From: Rossellomorea aquimaris
GTDB lineage: Bacteria; Bacillota; Bacilli; Bacillales; Fictibacillaceae
DNA: 64,000 nt
Reading direction: 5' to 3'
NCBI GenBank assembly: GCA_020524245.1
Contig: JAIVLN010000001.1
Span: forward strand, 1-64,000
Shown: in pieces, positions 8,676 to 18,484 of the stretch
How positions within the stretch are numbered: the first letter of the stretch is position 1
How the letters are laid out: each line of letters begins with the position of its first letter
Translations under genes and position numbers: made by a program
The notes under the pieces: model-generated
Told to the model about the DNA's origin: nothing
Databases searched by the model: none
The model's input: the letters and a program-made list of their open reading frames with translations, nothing else

Positions 8676-9710
8676 CAAAACCGCTTCATGAAAGGTGCGA
8701 CGAAATTCATTGATATTTACCGGCTCGATCTGGTGCAATCGGTTCGTTAAAATCACCACGACGATTTTCTGATCAGGGTGGATGAACAACGATGTCCCCG
8801 TGAATCCGGTATGACCAAAACCACCTGGAAAGATCGGCGACCATTCGAACCCTAGACTTCTTGACCCTACAACCGTTCTTTTGATTTCATCTATTAAGCT
8901 TGGATCGATTCCCGCTTTCTCTGCTTGATTAGGATCGGTATAGATCCGCCCTACCTGTAGAACATCGTCCACATTTGAAAAAAGACCTGCATGACCGGAA
9001 ACGCCTCTGAAGAAGTAATGCGTGTTCCCGTCATTTACTTCTCTGACAATCGGGCGATCTGTTCTTCTCCACCTGTTGAAAGTGAGAGACCGCTCTTCGC
9101 ACATCTTTTGCTCAATCCGATTGCCAAATTCCGTGGCTGCCACATTCTCCGCTTCAACCGGACCATATTTCATGGTCGACAAACCCAATGGTTCACAGAC
9201 CCTTGTTTGGACAGCTTCCTTTAAAGATAGTCCAGTCGTTTCTTCTATTACTTTTCCAAGTAAAATGAAGTTCACGTCACTGTACTTTACTTTTTCCGTT
9301 TGAAAAAGGTTTGGACCCAATTCATGAAGCTGTGTAAAGAAATCCTCATTGGATATATAAAATGGATTCCAGGCAATCAAACCGGAAGAATGCGTCAAAA
9401 GCTGAAAGAGGGTAATCGATTTCAGTTCGGTCTGTTCAATATTCAAAAGCTCCCCAACGGAAGTATCCAAACTCAATTTCTTCTGACTGATCAGCCGCAA
9501 AACCATTGTCGTAGTCACGATTTTCGTGAGGGAGGCGATATCAAAAATGGTTCCCATGTTAACCGGTTCAGCAGTCGGTACAGTTTGCCGATATCCTGCT
9601 GGTTTCTCATAAACTATCTCTCCCTCTTTCAAGACCTTGACGACACAGCCCGGCACCTGAGTACTTACAGCGTCTTCTACGATTTCATCTAATCTGTTTA
9701 TGGATCTCAC
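8664..9710 (-). CDS. Serine beta-lactamase-like hydrolase (YbbE-like)
   Basis: 348 residues of the class C beta-lactamase/penicillin-binding fold: SLTK (Ser60, Lys63), YSDVN (Tyr143), and HTGFTG near residue 298. There is no clear signal peptide at this start (GTG 9710), though B. subtilis YbbE, encoded in the equivalent mur-nag cluster, belongs to the same family. Likely acts on peptides or esters of wall fragments. It is the last gene of the murQ operon, 11 bases after nagZ. The ribosome binding site is unclear (AGGAT eight bases upstream), so the exact start is uncertain. Confidence 0.82.
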   Translation of the reverse strand: MRSINRLDEIVEDAVSTQVPGCVVKVLKEGEIVYEKPAGYRQTVPTAEPVNMGTIFDIASLTKIVTTTMVLRLISQKKLSLDTSVGELLNIEQTELKSITLFQLLTHSSGLIAWNPFYISNEDFFTQLHELGPNLFQTEKVKYSDVNFILLGKVIEETTGLSLKEAVQTRVCEPLGLSTMKYGPVEAENVAATEFGNRIEQKMCEERSLTFNRWRRTDRPIVREVNDGNTHYFFRGVSGHAGLFSNVDDVLQVGRIYTDPNQAEKAGIDPSLIDEIKRTVVGSRSLGFEWSPIFPGGFGHTGFTGTSLFIHPDQKIVVVILTNRLHQIEPVNINEFRRTFHEAVLSHT

Positions 9711-9721
9711 CGCCTCTTATC

Positions 9722-11428
9722 CTACCGTTCTACAGGTCGTTCACCTTTTGCTTCAATCCGTCCTAAAATCAGATCCGCAGTTGCCTGGAAAGAAGCCTGT
9801 TGGTCCGAGTACTGCGCAATCGCAGCATCAACCTCTGAAAATACATCCGCATCATACGGATTCCTCGCCATCACTAGGATGGATTTCTCTGATTGGCTCA
9901 CGGCTTCATTCATGGCTGAAAGCTCCCAAGCTGTGTCCCCTTCTCCAATGACGGTTTTCGAATCGGTCATCAGAATGGTAACTTCACTCTTCTTCAATTC
10001 TTGCTTCTGTTCCTTTGTTAGTGCTCCACCTTTTAATAGGATCAGATTAACTTTCTTGTGATCCTTCCAAAGCGCGTTCTTCATTTTTTCTAAATGTCGG
10101 CTATTGGTTGATACGAGTGAGATTTGCCCGTTGACTGGTGTATCGAGCGGGACCACACTTCCCTCATTTTTCACGAGGGTAACGGATGCCTCGGCAATTT
10201 TCTTTTCTAATTCTACAGCGCGGTTGGTGACCGTGCCATCTAACTCGACTACCTCATTCTCATTGGTCCACATCAGCTTCGCTACTAAAATCCGCCTGAC
10301 CGATTGATTGAGCCGCTCTTTTGAAATCCGATGCTCTTCTACTGCTTGAACGAGGGAGTCATAAGCGACCTTCAAATGATCAGGCATGACGATGACATCC
10401 ACACCTGCCAAAACCGCTTGAACCGCCGCTTCCCCTGGACCGAAATGATCGGCGATTGCCTTCATCTCCATAGAATCTGTGAAAAGAAGCCCCTGAAATG
10501 CCATTTCATCCCTTAACAGGTCATTCATGATTTCAGGTGACAAAGTCGCTGGTGTTTGGATCGGTAAACCATCTTTACGAGAGGTGAATTCTGAATCATC
10601 AATGTTCGGGAAGGTGATATGCGCCGTCATGATTCCAGGCACCCCTTGCTCAATCATCTGACGGAATGGTTTCAATTCGACTTGTTCCAACTCTTCGATC
10701 GACTGCTCACTGACTGGCAGGACATAATGAGAATCTAAATTCACACTCCCGTGCCCCGGAAAATGCTTGGCGACCGCCATCACGCCTGAGTCGTGCAGTC
10801 CTTCCATGAACGCAAGTCCCATCTCAGTGACCAACTCTGGATCATCTCCAAACGACCTAACACCAATGACCGGGTTATTCGGATTCGTGTTCACATCAAG
10901 GGAAGGAGCGAAATCAATATGTACACCGATTTGTCTCAGTTCATCTCCTAGCACTTCCCCCGTTTCACGGGCAAGGTCTTTGTTACGTGTCGCCCCGAGA
11001 GCCATGTTACCAGGAAGCTCCGAAAAGTATGGGAGGCGTGTTACAAGCCCTCCTTCTTGATCAATGGATATGAGAAGTGGTACGTCACTTTCTTTTTGCA
11101 TCGCTTCATTCAACTGCTTTACCTGATTTCGACTCTGTATATTTTCACGAAAAAGAATGATCCCGCCTGGCCGGAACGTATCGAGCATTTCATTCAACCC
11201 ATCGCTCATTTCAGTAACCGGTTCTCCATCGATCTCACGGATTGCTGGCATGAGCAATTGACCGACTTTCTCTTCGGTGCTCATTTGTTTGATAAAAGCA
11301 TCGAGATCTTCATCCGCCTGCACTTCATTCCACATCATCGGACTTTGATTCATATAGATGAAAATAAAAAGAAGCAACAAAATGCTTGCAAATGTTGCTC
11401 CAATGAACCATTTATTAGCTCGTTTCAT
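9722..11428 (-). CDS. nagZ: Exported beta-N-acetylglucosaminidase, GH3 (NagZ/YbbD-like)
   Basis: 568 residues. A hydrophobic segment at about 8-26 with basic residues before it marks export, probably as a membrane-anchored protein since no clear cleavage site follows. The GH3 NagZ motif KHFPGHG (221-227) with Asp232-x-His234 provides the general acid/base dyad; nucleophile Asp318 is in FTDSMEMKAI. It removes terminal GlcNAc from muropeptides outside the cell. The C-terminal domain (about 400-560) resembles that of YbbD. ATG preceded by AGGGGGGAGAGA. Located between anmK and the YbbE-like gene. Confidence 0.9.
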   Translation of the reverse strand: MKRANKWFIGATFASILLLLFIFIYMNQSPMMWNEVQADEDLDAFIKQMSTEEKVGQLLMPAIREIDGEPVTEMSDGLNEMLDTFRPGGIILFRENIQSRNQVKQLNEAMQKESDVPLLISIDQEGGLVTRLPYFSELPGNMALGATRNKDLARETGEVLGDELRQIGVHIDFAPSLDVNTNPNNPVIGVRSFGDDPELVTEMGLAFMEGLHDSGVMAVAKHFPGHGSVNLDSHYVLPVSEQSIEELEQVELKPFRQMIEQGVPGIMTAHITFPNIDDSEFTSRKDGLPIQTPATLSPEIMNDLLRDEMAFQGLLFTDSMEMKAIADHFGPGEAAVQAVLAGVDVIVMPDHLKVAYDSLVQAVEEHRISKERLNQSVRRILVAKLMWTNENEVVELDGTVTNRAVELEKKIAEASVTLVKNEGSVVPLDTPVNGQISLVSTNSRHLEKMKNALWKDHKKVNLILLKGGALTKEQKQELKKSEVTILMTDSKTVIGEGDTAWELSAMNEAVSQSEKSILVMARNPYDADVFSEVDAAIAQYSDQQASFQATADLILGRIEAKGERPVER

Positions 11429-11449
11429 TCTCTCCCCCCTGATTGTTTG

Positions 11450-12628
11450 TTATGAGGGCAAAGCCAGTTTTCCCATGACAACTTGTTTTGACGCTCCCGT
11501 TGCCGAGGGAAGGTTGTTCGTTTCGCCATGGAGAAATTGGTTTCCAAGAATCGTGAATGCAATCGCCTCTTTCGCATCTCCATTGAACGCAATGTCATCC
11601 ATCTTGGATACCTTGTATGAAAGAGATTCCCTCAACCCATTCATGATTGCTTCGTTATATGCGCCACCACCGGAAACAATCAGTTGATCGATGGCATGGT
11701 CGTTATGTATGTACTTGTCGAGACTTTTAGCTATCATCTTCACGGAATAGGCAGTAATCGTCGCAATCGTATCAATCAAATTCAGATTCAGCTTTTCTGC
11801 TTTGGCAAGGATTTCGTCAAGGCGATCTTCTGTATAAAGCTCTCTCCCTGTACTTTTCGGTGGCTGAATCGTTAAAAATCCGTCCTCCTGCAAGAGGGTT
11901 TCCAGCAACTCTGTATGCACTACACCTTGTTTCGCCATTTCACCGTTCTCATCATAGGATTGCTTATTATTTGTCAATCTGCGGACAGCCCCATCAATCA
12001 AGACATTACCAGGACCGACGTCAAAAGCACTGAACGCTCGGTTCTGATTGGATGTAGCCGGGACAACGGTCAAGTTGCTGATTCCACCGATGTTAAGTAA
12101 CACCCGATTCTCAGTCTCATGTGAAAAGAGCAAAGCGTCCACGAATGGAACAAGCGGAGCACCTTGCCCATCATACGCCATGTCGCTAGGTCTGAAATCT
12201 CCAACGGTTAAAATACCTGTCTTCGCTGCGATGTTTGCGAGTTCCCCTATCTGTAACGTAGACCGTTCCTCAGGCCAATGGTAAATCGTCTGACCATGAG
12301 AACTGATGAAATGGATGTCTTCCGGTTTGTAGCCAGCCTTTTGGATCACATTCAAGGCTGCTTCACCAAAGCGATTTCCAAGCACAACATTCATCCGGCA
12401 AATTTTTTCAACCGTTGAAGAAAATGGACTGCAGAGCTCAATCAACTGCTCACGATCTTCACTCGAATAAGGAGTAGTATCAAATTCAATCAGCTTCACT
12501 TCAGTGCTTACTCCGGAACCCCTGATTTCAACTAAAGCGGCGTCTATTCCATCGAGCGACGTCCCTGACATCAATCCGACAGCCAATTTCCTCTCACTTT
12601 TCAAAATAGAAGTCAGTTTCTGAAGCAT
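11450..12628 (-). CDS. anmK: Anhydro-N-acetylmuramic acid kinase
   Basis: 392 residues. The N-terminal GLMSGTSLDGIDAAL phosphate-binding signature, ISSHGQTIYHWP, and NIGGISNLT followed by DVGPGN are AnmK hallmarks (ASKHA fold). It opens 1,6-anhydroMurNAc and phosphorylates it to MurNAc-6-phosphate, the MurQ substrate. Start at ATG 12628 after AGGAGG; the open frame continues upstream into murR without a start signal. It lies ten bases after murR. AnmK in a Gram-positive implies anhydro-sugars reach the cytosol, or a broader MurNAc kinase role; that is inference. Confidence 0.92.
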   Translation of the reverse strand: MLQKLTSILKSERKLAVGLMSGTSLDGIDAALVEIRGSGVSTEVKLIEFDTTPYSSEDREQLIELCSPFSSTVEKICRMNVVLGNRFGEAALNVIQKAGYKPEDIHFISSHGQTIYHWPEERSTLQIGELANIAAKTGILTVGDFRPSDMAYDGQGAPLVPFVDALLFSHETENRVLLNIGGISNLTVVPATSNQNRAFSAFDVGPGNVLIDGAVRRLTNNKQSYDENGEMAKQGVVHTELLETLLQEDGFLTIQPPKSTGRELYTEDRLDEILAKAEKLNLNLIDTIATITAYSVKMIAKSLDKYIHNDHAIDQLIVSGGGAYNEAIMNGLRESLSYKVSKMDDIAFNGDAKEAIAFTILGNQFLHGETNNLPSATGASKQVVMGKLALPS

Positions 12629-12638
12629 TCCATCCCTC

Positions 12639-13505
12639 CTACTTCCGACGTTTCTGTTGAATGTATTCAATGGCACTACGACTCTCATCCAGGTACTGAA
12701 TGGATGCATCGTATTGGCTGGAAGCGACACACATGAACAGAATGTCCAACACGTGAAGCTGAGCGAGTCGTGAAGAGGTCGCACCACTTCGGAATGTCGC
12801 TTCTTTCGATGCGGAAGTGAACAATTTGATATCCGCCTGATCGGCAACCTTCGATGAACCGTATTTCGTCAGACTGATTGTGGTTGCTCCTTTTTGGTTA
12901 GCCAATTCAAGAATATTGGCCACCTCTGCTGTTTCACCTGAAAACGATATGCCGACCACCACATCTTCTGGCTGCACATTCCCGACCAACATCGCCACCA
13001 TATGCAGGTCTGAAAAAGCGTTGGCGTTCTTGTTGATCCGTAAAAATTTCTGCTGAGCGTCTTGTGCAATGATCGCCGAAGCACCGACGCCGAAGAAATG
13101 AATGTTTTTCGCATCTTTCAACGCTTCGACTGACTTGGAAAGCTCACTGAGGTGCAGCATTTCCGCTGTCTCTTTCAGCGATTGGATACTGTTGTTCGTC
13201 ATTTTTTCCAATACAGAGTCGTACGCTTCATTCGGTTGGATGTCACGGTAGCCTTCTTGAACATCTTTCTGAAGATCCCCGACGACTTTCAGCTTCAGTT
13301 CCTGGAAGCCCTTCAGTCCCAGCGACTTGCATAACCGGATGACGGCTGCACTGCTCGTTTCACTATGCTTCGCCAGCTCACTCGTTGTGCAAGAAACGGC
13401 CGCTTTCGGGTTCGTTAAAATATAGCTCGCAATCTTTTTCTCTGATGGAGGTAACTTGTCACGCATTTCTTTCAGCATCACAAGTCCACCGGTCGTATTC
13501 GTCAT
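12639..13505 (-). CDS. murR: MurR/RpiR-family transcriptional regulator
   Basis: 288 residues: RpiR helix-turn-helix (about 18-78, with TSELAKHSETSSAAVIRLCK) and a SIS sugar-phosphate isomerase domain (about 120-260) expected to bind MurNAc-6-P or a related ester. It sits inside the operon that it probably represses. Start ATG 13505 has AGGTG eight bases upstream. The candidate operator is the inverted repeat at 19524-19562. Confidence 0.87.
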   Translation of the reverse strand: MTNTTGGLVMLKEMRDKLPPSEKKIASYILTNPKAAVSCTTSELAKHSETSSAAVIRLCKSLGLKGFQELKLKVVGDLQKDVQEGYRDIQPNEAYDSVLEKMTNNSIQSLKETAEMLHLSELSKSVEALKDAKNIHFFGVGASAIIAQDAQQKFLRINKNANAFSDLHMVAMLVGNVQPEDVVVGISFSGETAEVANILELANQKGATTISLTKYGSSKVADQADIKLFTSASKEATFRSGATSSRLAQLHVLDILFMCVASSQYDASIQYLDESRSAIEYIQQKRRK

Positions 13506-13532
13506 CTGTATTCACCTGCTTCTCTCTTTGCA

Positions 13533-15116
13533 TCAATTCGTATTCTGTATAGTGACGGGTAACTTACCTTTAACGTCCTCTAATCCGAATAAAGCACGCA
13601 CTGCGATACGCAATGCAGGGGTTGTGAATTCGTAAGTTGCGACCGACACATCAACTTCTGGAAACAGTCCGATGTCATATGGGCTTCTCATCGCGAAATG
13701 AATGATCGGCTTATTCTTCTTCAACATATCCTGCATCAACCTTTGTTGACCTTCTGATCGGGTCGCAGACAATGTCCCTACAATGATAACATCGGCACTA
13801 CTCGCAAGAACGTTCATAAAATCAATCTCGCTTTGTTCAGGCTGCGGGGAAACAGAAGCCACCTTCGTTCCGGGATTTAGTTCTTTCACCAATTCTCCGA
13901 GCGCATTTTGTGCAAACCGTTCGTCCTCGACTTGTGTCAAATAACTGTTTTTCGGATAAATGACGAGGATCCGTTCATGATGATCCCGTTTAAGCGGAAG
14001 CAAACCTTTCTTGTGCTCAAGAAGGGTAACACCGCTGCGCACGACATCCTCTGCTAGTTTCTGATGGGCTTCCGGCTTCACGAATCCTTCCAAATCATCG
14101 TTCCAATCCAACGTGCTTTCTTTTAACTTCATCACACGATCTACCGCTTCATCAATCAGCTTTTCGTCGATCTCTCCACTCTGAACGGCTTGATAGATCG
14201 CTTCAATCGCTTCATGCTGTAATTCAGGCAAGTGGGAAATCATGATTAGATCGACTCCCGCTTTGATCGCTTCAACTGCCCCTCTTGCCGTACCGATTCC
14301 GTCTGCGATGGCTTTCATTTCCATACAGTCAGTAGTAATGACACCCTTAAAACCGAGCTCTTCACGCAATAGCCCAGTCATCACAGCTCTGGACATTGTC
14401 GCCGGTCGGTTTTCTTCCGGTTCTATGGATGGAAAATAGACATGCGAGGACATGACCGTTTCCGCTCCGTTTTCAATCGCTTCTTTAAAAGGAACCAACT
14501 CAACCTCATGCAATCGTTGTAGCTCATGTGGGATAACTGGCAATGCGAGATGGGAATCGACAGTCGTATCTCCGTGTCCCGGAAAATGCTTCAATGTCGT
14601 AATCACGCCGGAAGCTTGCATCCCCTTCATCAACTGCTTTCCGAATTGGGCAACTACCTCCGGCTTCTCCCCAAAAGAGCGCACATCAATTACAGGATTG
14701 TTCGGATTGTTGTTTACATCCACAACAGGCGAAAGGTTCCAGTTGATTCCCAGATCAATCAATTCTTGACCGGAAGCTTTTCCAATCTCAAAAGCGAGTT
14801 CAGGGTCTCCCGTGGCACCAAGCAGCATCGCTCCAGGAAACACGGTGGTTCCTTCTCCTAACCTGCGGACGACCCCGTTTTCCTGATCGATGCAGATGAA
14901 CAGCGGATGCATGTGACCTGCATTTTTCGCAGTGGATTGAAGCGTTGTCGTCAGTTTTTGAATCTCTTCAGGAGTACCGATATTCCTGCCGAATAAAATG
15001 ATGCCGCCAACATGATGGTTTTCAATCAGATCCTTGATTTCCTCAGACATGTTTGCAGGGTGATCGGCTTTAAACCCAAACACCATCAGTTGTCCAATTT
15101 TTTCGCGTATATCCAT
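13533..15116 (-). CDS. nagZ: Cytosolic beta-N-acetylglucosaminidase, GH3 (NagZ)
   Basis: 527 residues starting directly with the catalytic domain and lacking any signal peptide, unlike its paralogue at 9722-11428. KHFPGHG (176-182), Asp187 and His189 form the NagZ acid/base motif; nucleophile Asp263 is in TTDCMEMKAI. A C-terminal alpha/beta domain follows (about 350-520). Its ATG overlaps the permease stop (TAATG), so it is coupled to the transporter, suggesting that it splits an imported GlcNAc-MurNAc disaccharide or muropeptide. Function is firm; imported substrate is inference. Confidence 0.9.
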   Translation of the reverse strand: MDIREKIGQLMVFGFKADHPANMSEEIKDLIENHHVGGIILFGRNIGTPEEIQKLTTTLQSTAKNAGHMHPLFICIDQENGVVRRLGEGTTVFPGAMLLGATGDPELAFEIGKASGQELIDLGINWNLSPVVDVNNNPNNPVIDVRSFGEKPEVVAQFGKQLMKGMQASGVITTLKHFPGHGDTTVDSHLALPVIPHELQRLHEVELVPFKEAIENGAETVMSSHVYFPSIEPEENRPATMSRAVMTGLLREELGFKGVITTDCMEMKAIADGIGTARGAVEAIKAGVDLIMISHLPELQHEAIEAIYQAVQSGEIDEKLIDEAVDRVMKLKESTLDWNDDLEGFVKPEAHQKLAEDVVRSGVTLLEHKKGLLPLKRDHHERILVIYPKNSYLTQVEDERFAQNALGELVKELNPGTKVASVSPQPEQSEIDFMNVLASSADVIIVGTLSATRSEGQQRLMQDMLKKNKPIIHFAMRSPYDIGLFPEVDVSVATYEFTTPALRIAVRALFGLEDVKGKLPVTIQNTN

Positions 15117-16090
15117 TATTGTTTCACACCACCCATCGAGAGTCCTTTGACAAAGTAACGCTGGAACAACAAGAAGAAAACAATCATCGGAATCGCCGCT
15201 ACCGTAGCACCTGTCATAAGGAGCTTAAAGCTTGCAAGGTTCGCGTCTTGTAACGTCTTTAATCCTGCCGGAAGCGTTAATAGGTTTTCATCATTCAATA
15301 CGATGATCGGCCATAGGAAGGAGTTCCACATCAACACGAAAGTGAAGATGCTCAACACCGCCATTGCAGGTTTTGCTAGGGGCACGATAACCGTCCAGAA
15401 AATTTTCCATTCCGATGCACCGTCAATTTTCGCTGCTTCAATTAACTCATCCGGTATCGCCAGTAAGAACTGACGCATCAAAAACACACCGAAAGCTAAT
15501 GCGAGACTTGGGAAAATTAATGCCCAGTGGGTGTCAAAGAGCTGTAATTTCTGGACCATCATAAACGTCGGCACAAGCGTGACCTGTTCTGGAATCATCA
15601 TCGTAGAGATGATTGCCCAGAAGATGATCATCTTCCCAGGGAATTTCTTTTTCGCGAGTACATATCCGGACATCGTATCAATTAAAACGATGGCGACCGT
15701 CGTGACTATGGATATGTACAAACTGTTGAGGAGCCATTTCATGATATTCGTCCGTTCAAAGAGAATGACGAATCCTTCAAACGTTTTCGTGACGACTTCA
15801 TCCATCTTCTCGTCGTGATAGGCGGCTTGCGTATCATTCCCTGCATCCTCTGCCGCTTCACGTTTTTGCCACTGATGGAAGTACTCTTTTACCCCGACCG
15901 GATACAATTTCGGTGGCGTCGATTCCACGTAGTTGACCGGTTCCTCCATCGTTTCATTTTGATAACTCGGTAATTGTAGTGAGGTCGCGAACACCCAGTA
16001 CAGTGGGAGTAGGGAAACGATTGCCATGAATATTAGCGTGATATAGATGAGCATTTTTCCGACTTTTTGATTCACTTGTTTTGGTTTCAT
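15116..16090 (-). CDS. Carbohydrate ABC transporter permease, MalG type
   Basis: 324 residues with about six membrane segments and the EAA loop EAAKIDGASEWKIFWTVIVP (about 218-237) that contacts the ATPase. Between the first and second membrane segments is an unusually long extracytoplasmic insert of about 85 residues (about 33-118), rich in charged residues. Start ATG after GGAGGTGGGAAA. Third transporter gene of the murQ operon; there is no ATPase gene in the cluster, so a shared MsmX-type ATPase is expected to energise it. Confidence 0.9.
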   Translation of the reverse strand: MKPKQVNQKVGKMLIYITLIFMAIVSLLPLYWVFATSLQLPSYQNETMEEPVNYVESTPPKLYPVGVKEYFHQWQKREAAEDAGNDTQAAYHDEKMDEVVTKTFEGFVILFERTNIMKWLLNSLYISIVTTVAIVLIDTMSGYVLAKKKFPGKMIIFWAIISTMMIPEQVTLVPTFMMVQKLQLFDTHWALIFPSLALAFGVFLMRQFLLAIPDELIEAAKIDGASEWKIFWTVIVPLAKPAMAVLSIFTFVLMWNSFLWPIIVLNDENLLTLPAGLKTLQDANLASFKLLMTGATVAAIPMIVFFLLFQRYFVKGLSMGGVKQ

Positions 16091-16102
16091 TTTCCCACCT
16101 CC

Positions 16103-17038
16103 TTAATGGTGATCCCGTAGTGTTCGATATTGGAATATGGCAAATATCATAATGATAAAGAACAGGATAACGGACTGTGCCGAGGCTAATCCGAACTTGA
16201 AATCGCGGAATGCGGTCTTATAAATGACATGGACGATCGTTTCTGTAGCATTCCCTGGTCCGCCACCTGTCATCATGATGATTTGGGTGAACACCTGAAA
16301 TGAACCTATTGTACTTAAAATGACCAAGTACAAGGTTGTCGGTTTCAGCATTGGAATGGTGATGCGTAACCATCGTTGGAACGCATTCGCCCCGTCAATC
16401 CTTGCCGCCTCATATAACGACTGATCGATATCGTTCATCGCTGCCAAATAAATGATGATTCCCGCACCAGGTGGAATCAAAATCGACATGATCATGAGTG
16501 CAGGTAACGCAGAATCACTCTGACCGAGCCAGTTCACAGGTTCAAATCCGAACCATCCGATGATATAGTTGAAAATCCCGAAACGATAGTTGTACATCCA
16601 ACGCCATACCATCGCAATGATGACCATAGACGTTACCGTCGGCAAGTAAAACGCGGCACGGAAGAAAGACTGAGAAAGCTTACCGAGCGGCTGCACGAGT
16701 GATGCGATAATGAGTGCGGTAATGACGAATGCTGGTACAGTCACAACCGTATAGAGAAATGTGTTCCATAGCGACACTTTGAATACCTTACTTTGGAAAG
16801 CTGTAATATAGTTGTCGAACCCGATCCATGTCGAGCCCATGATATTGAATTCCTGGAACGATAAAATGAATGCCCAAACAATCGGGACTAACATGAACAA
16901 AAAAAAGAACAAAAGCTTCGGCATAAGAAACAAGTAAGCCACTTTGTTCTTATACATCTCTTTCAGGACCTTTTTGGTCTTCGATTTCGTTGTCGATCGT
17001 TGCTGGACTTTACGTTCGGTTACCGTATTCGTTTCCAA
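16103..17038 (-). CDS. Carbohydrate ABC transporter permease, MalF type
   Basis: 311 residues, six predicted membrane segments, EAA loop YEAARIDGANAFQRWLRITI (about 222-241). A basic, Ser/Thr/Lys-rich N-terminal tail of about 30 residues precedes the first membrane segment. Starts with TTG at 17038 behind AAGGGAAGTG. Pairs with the MalG-type permease 12 bases downstream and the binding lipoprotein upstream to import an amino-sugar or muropeptide-derived saccharide. Confidence 0.9.
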   Translation of the reverse strand: METNTVTERKVQQRSTTKSKTKKVLKEMYKNKVAYLFLMPKLLFFFLFMLVPIVWAFILSFQEFNIMGSTWIGFDNYITAFQSKVFKVSLWNTFLYTVVTVPAFVITALIIASLVQPLGKLSQSFFRAAFYLPTVTSMVIIAMVWRWMYNYRFGIFNYIIGWFGFEPVNWLGQSDSALPALMIMSILIPPGAGIIIYLAAMNDIDQSLYEAARIDGANAFQRWLRITIPMLKPTTLYLVILSTIGSFQVFTQIIMMTGGGPGNATETIVHVIYKTAFRDFKFGLASAQSVILFFIIMIFAIFQYRTLRDHH

Positions 17039-17125
17039 GGTTGTTCACTTCCCTTCTGAACCGACAATGACTAAAATTGTAGGGATTGACTCGACCGTTC
17101 ATCGAGCCAACCCCATGGGTTCAAT

Positions 17126-18448
17126 CTATTCGCTTAAAATGGCGTTCACAGCTTCTCCAGCGTCTTTCAACGCGTCTGCCGGTTCTTTCTCACCGTTCAG
17201 AGCGAGCTGAAGTTCCTTCTGGATCGCTTCATCGATTCGTGCCCAGTTTTCGTGACGAGGAACAGGTACTGCATGCTTCGCAAGTTCTTGTGCTCTCGCC
17301 ATTTGAGGGTTATCCGCAAACGGCTCTTGGTCCGCAGCAGATTTTCTTGCCGGGAACGTTCCGTAGTTCTTTGCTGTTACCACTTGCTCATCCGTGCTCG
17401 TGATGTACTTCATGAACTCAGCTGTCATGCGCTTTTTCGCTTCATCTTTCGCATTGAACATCACGTAACCACCGACACCACCGATTGTGACGGGTTCGCC
17501 AGTTTCACCAGTCGGATACTCTGCAACCATGAAGTTCGTTTTGAACTTATCACCTTGTGCAGCTGCAATCGCCCAAGTCGCCCAAGGTTCAACCGCTACT
17601 GTTCGTTGATCGGCTGCCGCCCAAGCTTTCCAAGTACCACCGACATCTTGACCACCCATGCTTTCCGGTGCAACTTTGTGTTTGTATTTAAGATCGACAA
17701 GCTTTTGTAAGCCGCTGATCGCTTCTTCTGAATCAAACGTATACTCGGTCATGTCCTCGTTCAATGGATAACCGCCATCCATCAATAGGAAAGGCCAAGC
17801 TTCATAGTAACCAGGAAGGATGTACGTTGAGAATCCATCCACTTTATCCCCAGTGAGCGCTTTCATTTTTTCGACGAATTCATCATATGTCCACTTTCCG
17901 TTCTCAGGAGGCTCTACGCCTTTTTCTTCAAAGATATCCAGGTTCAGAAGCATCGCGTGAACACTGATGGACGTCGGAATGCCATAAAGCTTTCCGTCTG
18001 TCGTGTACGCTTCTAATGCATTGTCATAGAAATCACTTTTTTCTTCATCTGAAAAATAAGGATCCAATTCAGCGATGACACCTTGTTTGATGTGGTTTTG
18101 GTTGACCGACCCACCACTGATGTCCACCGGTGCGATATCTGGCCATGCACGTCCAGCAATCGCTACACTTAGCTTGTCATTCATTTCAGCCCAAGGTGTT
18201 TTGACGAGTTTGACTTTTACATTCGGATACTCTTTTTGGAACTCAGAAATCTTTGCTTCAATCCAGTGGTACTTGTTTTCATCCTTATCAGCCCAACGTG
18301 GACCATCCCACATTGTGATCGTGCCTTCCCAATCCTTCCACTCATCCGAACTCATGTCCTTTGATGCATCATCATTCGAGCATCCAGCAAAAATACCGAC
18401 AACGAGCATCATTGAAACGAATCCCATTAACCATTTCTTCATTTTCAA
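17126..18448 (-). CDS. Sugar-binding lipoprotein of ABC transporter
   Basis: 440 residues. Signal peptide with lipobox FAGC and lipidated Cys23, then a family 1 extracellular solute-binding domain (MalE-like). Near residue 50 WDGPRWADKDENKYHW resembles ligand-side loops of oligosaccharide binders. Start is TTG at 18448 after GAGGGGGA, or ATG two codons later. It lies between murQ and the permeases, so MurNAc, GlcNAc-MurNAc or a related wall sugar is the inferred ligand. Confidence 0.88.
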   Translation of the reverse strand: MKMKKWLMGFVSMMLVVGIFAGCSNDDASKDMSSDEWKDWEGTITMWDGPRWADKDENKYHWIEAKISEFQKEYPNVKVKLVKTPWAEMNDKLSVAIAGRAWPDIAPVDISGGSVNQNHIKQGVIAELDPYFSDEEKSDFYDNALEAYTTDGKLYGIPTSISVHAMLLNLDIFEEKGVEPPENGKWTYDEFVEKMKALTGDKVDGFSTYILPGYYEAWPFLLMDGGYPLNEDMTEYTFDSEEAISGLQKLVDLKYKHKVAPESMGGQDVGGTWKAWAAADQRTVAVEPWATWAIAAAQGDKFKTNFMVAEYPTGETGEPVTIGGVGGYVMFNAKDEAKKRMTAEFMKYITSTDEQVVTAKNYGTFPARKSAADQEPFADNPQMARAQELAKHAVPVPRHENWARIDEAIQKELQLALNGEKEPADALKDAGEAVNAILSE

Positions 18449-18484
18449 TGTGAATCCCCCTCACAAATTTGTAATTCGCAACCT

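Noticed and set aside
9300-9692. 130-codon plus-strand open frame
   Set aside because: Lies wholly antisense to the YbbE-like gene, which has full catalytic motifs; no start signal.
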